DNA of 5,679 nt from Candidatus Competibacteraceae bacterium (GTDB taxonomy: Bacteria; Pseudomonadota; Gammaproteobacteria; Competibacterales; Competibacteraceae): assembly GCA_020444985.1 (NCBI GenBank), contig JAGRHK010000133.1, positions 1-5,679 of the forward strand, read 5' to 3'. The notes under the pieces were generated by a model. It worked only from the letters and a program-made list of their open reading frames with translations, was not told the DNA's origin and made no database searches. Of this stretch, positions 1-5,573 are shown one piece after another. The position numbers were made by a program, and so were the translations under genes. Numbering within the stretch: position 1 is the stretch's first letter; each line of letters opens with the position of its first letter.

Positions 1-2
1 AC

Positions 3-113
3 GCGCACTGGCAAACGCCCAGCCGGGGTGGGCGCGGCGCGGCGCGCGAAGTCTGTGAGCTGTTGCTGGAAGCGCGTGGCCAGTTGGCGGCAGCGCGGAG
101 TCGCTATCTTTGA
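3..113 (+). CDS. kdsC: 3-deoxy-D-manno-octulosonate 8-phosphate phosphatase KdsC, C-terminal end (partial)
   Basis: Only the last 36 codons are present; the 5' part lies outside the window. The visible peptide contains GGRGAAREVCELLLEARG, which matches the C-terminal GGxGAVREVC segment of KdsC, a HAD-superfamily phosphatase. KdsC hydrolyses KDO-8-phosphate to KDO in the cytoplasm, supplying the KDO sugar of LPS. The frame ends in TGA at 111-113. The assignment is supported by the neighbours, since kdsC-lptC-lptA-lptB is the usual gammaproteobacterial order. The catalytic Asp residues are upstream and cannot be checked. The following gene starts within or 2 nt after this stop codon, which suggests co-transcription and coupled translation. 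Confidence 0.85.
   Translation, partial: AHWQTPSRGGRGAAREVCELLLEARGQLAAARSRYL
97..100 (+). promoter_or_regulatory. Shine-Dalgarno-like GGAG before lptC
   Basis: GGAG lies inside the end of kdsC. It is 9 nt before a TTG codon at 110 and 15 nt before the ATG at 116. The spacing fits TTG better, while codon preference favours ATG, so the site leaves the lptC start ambiguous by two codons. Confidence 0.4.
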
Positions 114-115
114 CC

Positions 116-703
116 ATGCCCCCTGGCATCACCGTGCGTGGTATTTTTTATCTGATGACGCTGGCGCTGTTGGCCGGCTTGAGCTATGGCCTGTTGCGTT
201 GGGTGGAATCCGGGTTGCGTGAGCCAGAACGCGCCAAGAGTCAGGAACCTGTGATGATTATCGACCATTTCCGGGCAGTGCGTCTCAGCGCTGCCGGTTT
301 GCGGGAATACGTGGTTGAAGCGCCGCAACTCGCGAAATTGCCTGATAAACTCGGTACCCGGATGCAGCGGCCTGTGCTGGACTGGTATCAACAGGATGGT
401 CAGACCCGTGAGTGGCGATTACAGGCCGAGCAAGGTTGGGTCGCTGTCGATTATGAGACCGTGCGACTGGAGGGCGCAGTCACCATGACTCGGCTCGCCG
501 CCAGTGGTAAGCCGCCGATAACCGTGACCACCCGCGATGTGTTGATCCGACCTAGCGAACGCTATGTTGAAACTACTGAGCCAGCGCAGGCAATTACTCC
601 TGGTGGGGAATTGCATACGGTTGGCGTCCGCGCTTGGCTGGATCAGGAGCGCTTGGAACTGCTTTCCCAGGTAAGAGGTACTTATGATCCCCCCAAACCC
701 TAA
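116..703 (+). CDS. lptC: LPS export system protein LptC
   Basis: LptC is the bitopic inner-membrane component of the Lpt machine. It receives LPS from the LptB2FG transporter and hands it to LptA in the periplasm. From the ATG at 116 the protein has 195 residues, close to the 191 of E. coli LptC. It has a short positively charged N-terminus, one hydrophobic segment at about residues 9-27 (IFYLMTLALLAGLSYGLL) and then a periplasmic domain rich in beta strands, including DHFRAVRLSAAG and WRLQAEQGWV. The C-terminal RGTYDPPKP resembles the RGxY-type end of the family. An alternative TTG start at 110 adds two residues and overlaps the kdsC stop as TTGA. The 3' end overlaps lptA by 20 bp. Sequence conservation in LptC is low, so the call rests on topology, length and gene order. 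Confidence 0.9.
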   Translation: MPPGITVRGIFYLMTLALLAGLSYGLLRWVESGLREPERAKSQEPVMIIDHFRAVRLSAAGLREYVVEAPQLAKLPDKLGTRMQRPVLDWYQQDGQTREWRLQAEQGWVAVDYETVRLEGAVTMTRLAASGKPPITVTTRDVLIRPSERYVETTEPAQAITPGGELHTVGVRAWLDQERLELLSQVRGTYDPPKP

Positions 704-1208
704 ATTCGGCTGGGCATTCGCATCAACATTGCTATTAATGCCCCTCCTGGCCGCTGCCCTGCCGGAAGATCGTAGCCAGCCCATTCAATTGGAAGCCAGT
801 CGCGGCCAGATTGATCAGAAGACTGGCGTCAGCATTTATGAGGGCAATGTGGTAATCAGCCAGGGTTCTATGCGGTTGACGGCGGATGCCGCCACCATTC
901 ATATCAAGAATGGCGGTTTCCAGCGCATGGAGGCTACGGGCAAACCGGTCACTTTGCGCTATCGGCCAACGACGGATAAACCGGAAATTCAGGGAACCAG
1001 TCCACGCGTCGAATACGATGTGATGAGCGCCAAAGTGATCATGAGCGGCGGCGCCCGGCTGACTCAGGGACAGGACGTATTCACCGGCGACCGGGTGGAA
1101 TACGATCTGAAGGGCGACGTAGTGCGGGCGCGCAGCGCGGGCAAGCAAAGCCGCATTCAGTTCACCATCCAGCCGCGCACGGGTGAATCGCCCGCCAGGA
1201 AGCCTTGA
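684..1208 (+). CDS. lptA: LPS transport periplasmic protein LptA
   Basis: LptA forms the periplasmic bridge that carries LPS from LptC to LptD at the outer membrane. The protein has 174 residues (E. coli 185). Residues 1-25 look like a Sec signal peptide: a Lys at 7, a hydrophobic core around ASTLLLMPLL, and an AxA site at 23-25 followed by LPED. The mature part carries the OstA/LptA-like beta-jellyroll pattern: QPIQLEASRGQID, then YEGNVVISQGSMRLTAD, then YDVMSAKVIMSGGARLTQGQ and FTGDRVEYDL. The ATG at 684 has AAGAGG at 673-678, 5 nt upstream, and lies inside the end of lptC, suggesting coupled translation. The stop TGA (1206-1208) is 2 nt before the lptB ATG. Confidence 0.94.
   Translation: MIPPNPKFGWAFASTLLLMPLLAAALPEDRSQPIQLEASRGQIDQKTGVSIYEGNVVISQGSMRLTADAATIHIKNGGFQRMEATGKPVTLRYRPTTDKPEIQGTSPRVEYDVMSAKVIMSGGARLTQGQDVFTGDRVEYDLKGDVVRARSAGKQSRIQFTIQPRTGESPARKP
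1197..1202 (+). promoter_or_regulatory. Shine-Dalgarno AGGAAG setting the lptB start
   Basis: AGGAAG ends 8 nt before the ATG at 1211 but only 2 nt before an in-frame TTG at 1205. The spacing therefore supports ATG 1211 as the lptB start. Confidence 0.6.
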
Positions 1209-1210
1209 CC

Positions 1211-1936
1211 ATGGCGCAACTGGTTGCCCATGAAATTGTCAAGCGTTATCGCAAACGGGTCGTGGTCAATGCGGCCTCGCTGACCGTCGCCAGTGGTGAG
1301 GTGATCGGATTGCTGGGGCCGAATGGCGCGGGTAAAACCACCTGTTTCTACATGATTGTTGGTTTGATTCATTGCGACGAGGGGCGGGTGCTGCTTGATG
1401 ATCGCGACCTGACTCAGTTGCCCATGCATGCGCGCGCCCGCTTGGGTGTTGGCTATTTGCCGCAGGAGCCATCGGTGTTCCGGCGCATGAGCGTTTTGGA
1501 TAATGTGCTAGCGATTCTGGAAACCCGCCGCGATCTGGCGCGGGCCGAACGTCGCGCTCGGGCTGAAGAACTTTTGCATGAACTGCACGTCGGGCACTTG
1601 CAGGGCAACCCAGGCATCAGTCTGTCGGGCGGCGAACGTCGGCGGGTGGAAATCGCCCGGGCATTAGCGGCTAATCCCGCTTTTATTCTGCTGGATGAGC
1701 CGTTCGCGGGTGTCGATCCCTTATCCGTTCTGGATATTCAGCGCATTATCCGGCATCTTTCTGAGCGTGGCATTGGCGTGTTAATCACGGACCACAATGT
1801 CCGGGAGACGCTGGGTATCTGTGATCGCGCCTACATCATCAGCGAAGGCCGGATGATCGCCGAGGGCGATTCCACTGCGATCCTTGCCAACCAGCAGGTG
1901 CGCCAAGTCTACCTTGGTGAATCTTTCCAGTTGTGA
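1211..1936 (+). CDS. lptB: LPS export ABC transporter ATP-binding protein LptB
   Basis: LptB is the cytoplasmic ATPase of the LptB2FG transporter that extracts LPS from the inner membrane. With the ATG at 1211 it has 241 residues, the same as E. coli LptB. All ABC motifs are intact: Walker A GPNGAGKT at 36-43 with K42, the Q-loop Gln at 85, the signature LSGGERRR at 138-145, Walker B FILLDEP with catalytic E163, the D-loop AGVDP at 166-170 and the switch His at 195 (TDHNV). These positions agree with the K42, E163 and H195 numbering known for E. coli LptB. LptF and LptG, its membrane partners, are not in the window, as is normal because they are usually encoded elsewhere. A 117-bp gap to rpoN follows with no clear terminator. 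Confidence 0.98.
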   Translation: MAQLVAHEIVKRYRKRVVVNAASLTVASGEVIGLLGPNGAGKTTCFYMIVGLIHCDEGRVLLDDRDLTQLPMHARARLGVGYLPQEPSVFRRMSVLDNVLAILETRRDLARAERRARAEELLHELHVGHLQGNPGISLSGGERRRVEIARALAANPAFILLDEPFAGVDPLSVLDIQRIIRHLSERGIGVLITDHNVRETLGICDRAYIISEGRMIAEGDSTAILANQQVRQVYLGESFQL

Positions 1937-2053
1937 ATCGAGAATAAAATACAGATAGGTTCCCTTTCGTCATTTCCCTAGCACGGACTGCGCAAAACCG
2001 GCTAGGATTATAGGTAGCTTCAGTTCAACGGATCGACGCCAAATCCTATTGTT

Positions 2054-3517
2054 ATGAGACAATCATTACAGCTCCGCCTGGGTCAACAGCTCACCATGAC
2101 CCCTCAGTTGCAGCAAGCCATTCGCCTGTTGCAACTGTCCAGTCTAGATTTACAGACGGAGATTCAAACCATTCTCGATTCCAACCTGATGTTGGAACGC
2201 GCTGATGAATTGCCGGAACTGCCGGTGCAACCGGAAACCCTGGCGGCCCAGACTGCGGCTGACGCCAGTTCCGAAACCGAGGTCGGGGCAGCGCATACCG
2301 ATAACCTGCCCGACGAACTGCCGGTTGACAGCGGCTGGGAAGACATCTACGAGTCCTATGACGGCGCGACCAGCTATTCGCGGGGCGAGGACGATGAATG
2401 GGATCCTTATGAGCGCTATGCGGGCGCGAGTGAATCCTTGCGTGATTATCTGTACTGGCAAATGCGGCTGACGCCGTTCAGTGATCGAGAAATGGAGATT
2501 GCCACTGCGATTATTGACTCAATCAACGAGTCCGGTTATTTGGCGGTATCTTTTGAAGAGATTTGCCAGGGACTGCGTGATGAATTCGAGGTGGCCCGCG
2601 AAGAAGCTGAAGCGGTGCTCAAGCAGATCCAGCATTTTGATCCGCAGGGCGTCGCTGCTCGAAATCCAGCCGAGTGCTTGCTTTTGCAACTGGAAGTGCT
2701 GCCGAATGAGACGCCTTGGCTGGCCGAGGCCCGTCAATTGGTTGAACATCACCTTGATTTGCTCGCCAATCATGATTTTAATGGATTGATGCGTCGGCTT
2801 AAGGCCTCGCGCGAGGCGTTGCAGAGCATTGTCAGTCTGATCCAGTCATTAGATCCCTATCCAGGCGCCCGTTTGTCCAGTGAAGAACCTCAATACGTGA
2901 CGCCAGATGTACTGGTTTATCGGCAGCAGACGGCTTGGCGCGTGGAGCTGAATCCTGAGAATACCCCGAAATTGCGAATCAACGCGCGCTATGCGGCGCT
3001 GACCAAACACAATGGCCAAGGCAGCGATGCCGCTTATCTGAAAAATCACCTGCAAGAAGCGCGCTGGTTTTTAAAAAGCTTGCAAAATCGTAATGAGACC
3101 CTGCTTAAGGTCGCAACCTGCATCGTTGAACGCCAGCGAGAATTTCTCGAACACGGCGACGAGTACATGAAGCCGCTGATTCTGCGCGATGTGGCTGAAA
3201 CGCTGGGCATGCACGAATCGACGATTTCACGCGTCACTACGCAGAAATATATGTATACTCCACGTGGTATTTATGAGTTGAAGTACTTTTTTTCCAGCCA
3301 CGTCGGCACCAGCGATGGTGGCGAGTGTTCTTCCACCGCCATCCGCGCCATGATTCGCAAATTGATCCAGGCCGAAAATCCTGGTAAACCGCTCAGTGAT
3401 GATAAAATTGCCAAACTGCTCGGTGTTGAGGGAATTCAAGTGGCGCGGCGGACCGTGGCAAAATACCGGGAAGCGATGTCTATTCCATCATCTTCGGATC
3501 GTAAACGCCTTGTTTGA
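2054..3517 (+). CDS. rpoN: RNA polymerase sigma-54 factor RpoN
   Basis: RpoN directs RNA polymerase to -24/-12 promoters and needs AAA+ activators to open them. The 487-residue protein has the complete family layout. Region I (about 1-50) is Gln/Leu rich and contains TMTPQLQQAIRLLQLSSLDL. Region II (about 51-125) is acidic and low in complexity. The core-binding region covers about 125-300. A helix-turn-helix around 377-397 contains MHESTISRVTTQKY, and the RpoN box ARRTVAKYRE lies at 464-473, 14 residues from the C-terminus. No key segment is missing. The ATG at 2054 aligns with the usual MxQxLQLRLxQQL start, although no good Shine-Dalgarno precedes it. RpoN is commonly linked to hpf and ptsN, as here. 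Confidence 0.98.
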   Translation: MRQSLQLRLGQQLTMTPQLQQAIRLLQLSSLDLQTEIQTILDSNLMLERADELPELPVQPETLAAQTAADASSETEVGAAHTDNLPDELPVDSGWEDIYESYDGATSYSRGEDDEWDPYERYAGASESLRDYLYWQMRLTPFSDREMEIATAIIDSINESGYLAVSFEEICQGLRDEFEVAREEAEAVLKQIQHFDPQGVAARNPAECLLLQLEVLPNETPWLAEARQLVEHHLDLLANHDFNGLMRRLKASREALQSIVSLIQSLDPYPGARLSSEEPQYVTPDVLVYRQQTAWRVELNPENTPKLRINARYAALTKHNGQGSDAAYLKNHLQEARWFLKSLQNRNETLLKVATCIVERQREFLEHGDEYMKPLILRDVAETLGMHESTISRVTTQKYMYTPRGIYELKYFFSSHVGTSDGGECSSTAIRAMIRKLIQAENPGKPLSDDKIAKLLGVEGIQVARRTVAKYREAMSIPSSSDRKRLV

Positions 3518-3532
3518 ACATGATCATTCAGT

Positions 3533-3574
3533 CTCCTCTCCCCTTACCTCGCTTCTGCAAGTGAGGGAGCAGAG
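3533..3574. repeat. CT/GA-rich imperfect palindrome in the rpoN-hpf spacer
   Basis: The inner part is CCTCGCTT at 3547-3554, a CTGC loop at 3555-3558, and AAGTGAGG at 3559-3566. This gives an 8-bp stem with one G-U pair. Outside it, CTCctCTC (3533-3540) can face GAGcaGAG (3567-3574), with a 6-nt bulge on the 5' side. No T-run follows, so it is not a rho-independent terminator. The layout of CTCTCCCC, a second pyrimidine arm, GCAAG and then a GAGGGAG arm resembles the dispersed extragenic palindromes common in proteobacterial genomes. That family assignment is inference. Confidence 0.45.
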
Positions 3575-3658
3575 TGAACCGTTGCGTCTAAACCACCGGA
3601 GCAGTTTGCCCCGGCTTTCATCAACTGCAACCAGGCCTGCCCGTCAGGAGTCCACGCC

Positions 3659-3982
3659 ATGCAAATTAAATTGAGCGGACACCACATCGATATCACCCCG
3701 GCGCTGCATGATTATGTGCATGACAAGTTGGAGCGCATTGAGCGGCATTTCGACAACGTCACCAGCGCTCAGGTGATTCTCAGCGTTGAGAAGTTGCGCC
3801 AGAAAGCCGAGGCAACTGTGCATGTGGCCGGTAATGACATTTTCGCCGATGCTATCGATGAAGATTTATACGCTGCGATTGATGCCCTGAGCGATAAAAT
3901 TGATCGTCAGATCAAGAAACATAAGGAAAAACTCACAGAGAAACATCGCGGTGAAAAAGCGCGTGATTATCCCCAGCCCTGA
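3659..3982 (+). CDS. hpf: Ribosome hibernation promoting factor HPF (short form)
   Basis: HPF binds the small ribosomal subunit in stationary phase or starvation and promotes formation of inactive 100S ribosome dimers. The protein has 107 residues, slightly longer than E. coli HPF (95). It is a single sigma-54 modulation/S30AE-type domain: MQIKLSGHHIDITPALHDYV, then KLERIERHFDNV, then VEKLRQKAEATVHVAGNDIFA, then DEDLYAAIDALSDKIDRQIK. It ends in a basic tail with KKHKEKLTEKHRGEKAR. There is no C-terminal dimerisation domain, so it is the short type. The start is supported by AGGAG at 3646-3650, 8 nt before the ATG. Its place directly after rpoN is typical and explains the older name, sigma-54 modulation protein. 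Confidence 0.96.
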   Translation: MQIKLSGHHIDITPALHDYVHDKLERIERHFDNVTSAQVILSVEKLRQKAEATVHVAGNDIFADAIDEDLYAAIDALSDKIDRQIKKHKEKLTEKHRGEKARDYPQP

Positions 3983-4121
3983 TGGATGCTGAATGCGACG
4001 ATTATGATGAAAGCGGTTTCTCTATTTACTCGGGAATGCGTCAAGGCGCTACAGATTCACCAACGAACGGTGCATGTTCGCAGTATGAATAAATCGACGC
4101 TTTTTCTGCAATCCGTCCAGC

Positions 4122-4129
4122 GGAGGGAG
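4122..4129 (+). promoter_or_regulatory. Strong Shine-Dalgarno GGAGGGAG before ptsN
   Basis: GGAGG at 4122-4126 ends 5 nt before the ATG at 4132. It is the best ribosome binding site in the window, which shows that the ptsN start region is still under good translational signals despite the interrupted frame. Confidence 0.8.
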
Positions 4130-4131
4130 CT

Positions 4132-4608
4132 ATGAGTCTGGATATCACCGACTTGATTAGCCGTGAGCGGATCGTATGCGATAGCGAGGTGACCAGCAAG
4201 AAGCGGGTGATCGAGGTCTTAAGCGAATTGCTGGCGACAGGAGAAGCGGATTTGACCGCTCGGCCCATCTTCGACAGTATGATTGGCCGTGAGCGTTTAG
4301 GAAGTACCGGTCTGGGCCAGGGGGTGGCCTTGCCGCATGGTCGATTCAGCTTGATTCAGTAGGCTATTGGCGCTTTTGTAAAGCTCCGAAAAAGGGTGGA
4401 TTTCGACGCAATTGACCAGCAGCCTGTGGATTTGGTATTTGGCTTGTTAGTGCCGGATCACTATACCGACGAACATCTCAAAATTCTTGCCTATCTGGCG
4501 GAGATGTTCAGTGATCGGGAATTTTGCCAGCAACTGCGGGAAAGCGATTCGGACCAACACTTGTACGAGCGGCTCAGAGATTGGAAGCCGCCAACGCCGC
4601 TGCCATGA
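4132..4608 (+). pseudogene. ptsN: PTS IIA-like nitrogen regulatory protein PtsN (EIIA-Ntr), interrupted by in-frame TAG
   Basis: EIIA-Ntr is the terminal phosphoryl acceptor of the nitrogen PTS and regulates potassium uptake and other targets in enterobacteria. The frame would encode about 158 codons, a normal family length (E. coli 163). Codons 1-76 contain the EIIA type-2 active-site segment GSTGLGQGVALPHGR, with phosphorylatable H69. Codon 77 is TAG (4360-4362). The same frame then continues with AIGAFVKL, VDFDAIDQQPVDLVFGLLVP and YTDEHLKILAYLAEMFSD, all typical PtsN sequence, to TGA at 4606-4608. A 76-residue product would lack half of the fold and is unlikely to work. Restarting at the GTG at 4396 would lose the His. 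The remaining frame shows no other stop or frameshift. Recent nonsense mutation, sequencing error and amber readthrough are all possible. Confidence 0.9.
4360..4362 (+). other. In-frame amber codon inside ptsN
   Basis: The context is ATT CAG TAG GCT ATT. The TAG falls between the active-site His segment and the next beta strand (AIGAFVKL), a place where PtsN proteins vary in sequence and length. A single C-to-T change from CAG (Gln) would create it. None of the eight genes whose 3' ends are visible uses TAG as its terminal stop. Confidence 0.9.
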
Positions 4609-4629
4609 GCCGTTCAGCAACGGCTCATG
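4604..4629 (+). promoter_or_regulatory. Perfect 11-bp hairpin over the ptsN stop and hprK start
   Basis: CATGAGCCGTT (4604-4614), loop CAGC (4615-4618), AACGGCTCATG (4619-4629). All 11 pairs are Watson-Crick. The 5' arm contains the ATGA overlap, that is, the hprK start codon and the ptsN TGA. The sequence after it (CCATCTTCC) has no T-run, so it is not a typical terminator. In mRNA it would hide the hprK start codon unless ribosomes finishing ptsN open it. The structure is seen directly; the role in translational coupling is inference. Confidence 0.7.
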
Positions 4630-5573
4630 CCATCTTCCAGGGGCTGGGCGCCTTGCTGGATTTGTGCTGGATCGGCGGCAAGTCTGGCGCGGATCGTGTG
4701 CTTTGGCCGCCGGTCGAGGTCGGTACGCCTTTTTATGGATTAATGAACTGGATTCGTTCTCCTCGGGTGCAGATTTTCGGCGCTGAAGAAAGCGATTTTC
4801 TGAATTCATTGGAATCAGCGGTTCGGGAAGTGCTCGTCCAGCGGCTGCTGGGGCCGACAACCGGAGCCATTCTGATCTGCGATAATTTGGTGGGTCAAGT
4901 AGAAGCGTTGCGCGTTGGCGCTGACATCGCCGGGACGCCCATTTGGGCGACTCCATCCGCATCGAGCGTGGTGCTGGAGCGGCTTTACCACTATCGGCAG
5001 ACGCTTGAAGCATCCACCGTGATTCATGGCGAATTATTGGAAGTGTTCGGAATGGGTGTTCTGGTGACTGGCGGTAGCGGTATCGGCAAGAGCGAATTGG
5101 CCCTGGAGTTGATTAGCCGCGGTCATCGATTGATCGCCGATGACACGCCAAATCTGACCCGGATTGCGCCTGATGTGCTGGAAGGCGTCTGTCCACCCAC
5201 CATCCGGGATCTGCTTGAGGTGCGCGGGTTGGGTATTCTCAACATTCGCCGCATGTTTGGCGACAGCGCCATCAAGCGCAATAAGCGGGTTCGACTGATC
5301 ATTAATCTGGTCAAACAGGAGGAAGTCCCTCCGTCGGATGACGCCCGTTTGCGTGGATTGCGCGATGTCCAAATAATTCTGGGGATTGGTATTCCCGTCA
5401 TTACCTTGCCCATCGCGCCTGGACGCAACCTAGCGGTCCTGCTGGAGTGTGCGGTGCGCGATCATATTTTGCGTTTAAATGGCTATCAGGCGGATGAAGA
5501 TCTCATGGCGCGGATGACCCAGGCCATGGCCGAAGATGCGTCGGCGATGGCAGAGGCCTTGCCATGCGTATAA
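4605..5573 (+). CDS. hprK: HPr kinase/phosphorylase HprK
   Basis: HprK phosphorylates and dephosphorylates a regulatory serine on HPr-type phosphocarriers in the cytoplasm. In proteobacteria it is thought to act on the NPr/HPr of an incomplete PTS. With the ATG at 4605 the protein has 322 residues, normal for the family. The N-terminal domain (about 1-130) contains WIGGKSGADR and the Asn-Trp-Ile segment around 48-50. The catalytic domain has H141 (VIHGELLEVFG), the P-loop GGSGIGKS at 156-163 with K162, ADD at 178-180, the family signature LEVRGLGILNIR at 204-215 with E205, and PGRNLAV near the end. No key residue appears missing. An in-frame TTG at 4524 would extend it through ptsN, but ATG 4605 matches homologous N-termini and gives the common ATGA overlap. 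The only nearby purine-rich site (GGAAG, 4583-4587) is 17 nt away, which fits dependence on coupled translation. Confidence 0.95.
   Translation: MSRSATAHAIFQGLGALLDLCWIGGKSGADRVLWPPVEVGTPFYGLMNWIRSPRVQIFGAEESDFLNSLESAVREVLVQRLLGPTTGAILICDNLVGQVEALRVGADIAGTPIWATPSASSVVLERLYHYRQTLEASTVIHGELLEVFGMGVLVTGGSGIGKSELALELISRGHRLIADDTPNLTRIAPDVLEGVCPPTIRDLLEVRGLGILNIRRMFGDSAIKRNKRVRLIINLVKQEEVPPSDDARLRGLRDVQIILGIGIPVITLPIAPGRNLAVLLECAVRDHILRLNGYQADEDLMARMTQAMAEDASAMAEALPCV

Noticed and set aside
1422..1436. Alternating purine-pyrimidine tract CATGCATGCGCGCGC inside lptB
   Set aside because: It encodes normal LptB residues (MHARAR), and a Z-DNA or regulatory role cannot be supported from sequence alone.
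1937..2053. Sigma-70 promoter before rpoN (TAAAAT at 1945-1950)
   Set aside because: The -10-like hexamer is good, but no -35-like hexamer lies 16-18 nt upstream and the region is simply AT-rich.
3596..3614. CCGG-flanked hairpin before hpf
   Set aside because: The stem is short, with a mismatch after four pairs, and has no T-run or conserved motif.
4067..4083. Operator-like inverted repeat CGAAC-N7-GTTCG in the hpf-ptsN spacer
   Set aside because: A 5-bp arm is expected by chance at this length and no regulator is suggested by the context.
4036..4105. Rho-independent terminator between hpf and ptsN (GCGTC and GACGC followed by TTTTT)
   Set aside because: The arms are only 5 bp and 55 nt apart, so a stable terminator hairpin is not supported.
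4524..4604. Longer hprK starting at TTG 4524
   Set aside because: The extension overlaps conserved ptsN coding sequence in another frame and does not resemble HprK N-termini. ATG 4605 aligns with the family.
4396..4608. A separate small gene starting at GTG 4396
   Set aside because: It is in the same frame as ptsN and reads as the C-terminal half of EIIA-Ntr. The purines before the GTG abut it too closely for a normal ribosome binding site. It is best treated as the remainder of ptsN.
4447..5013. 188-codon open frame on the minus strand
   Set aside because: It lies opposite ptsN and hprK, shows no recognisable domain and is low in complexity. It is a shadow of the real genes.
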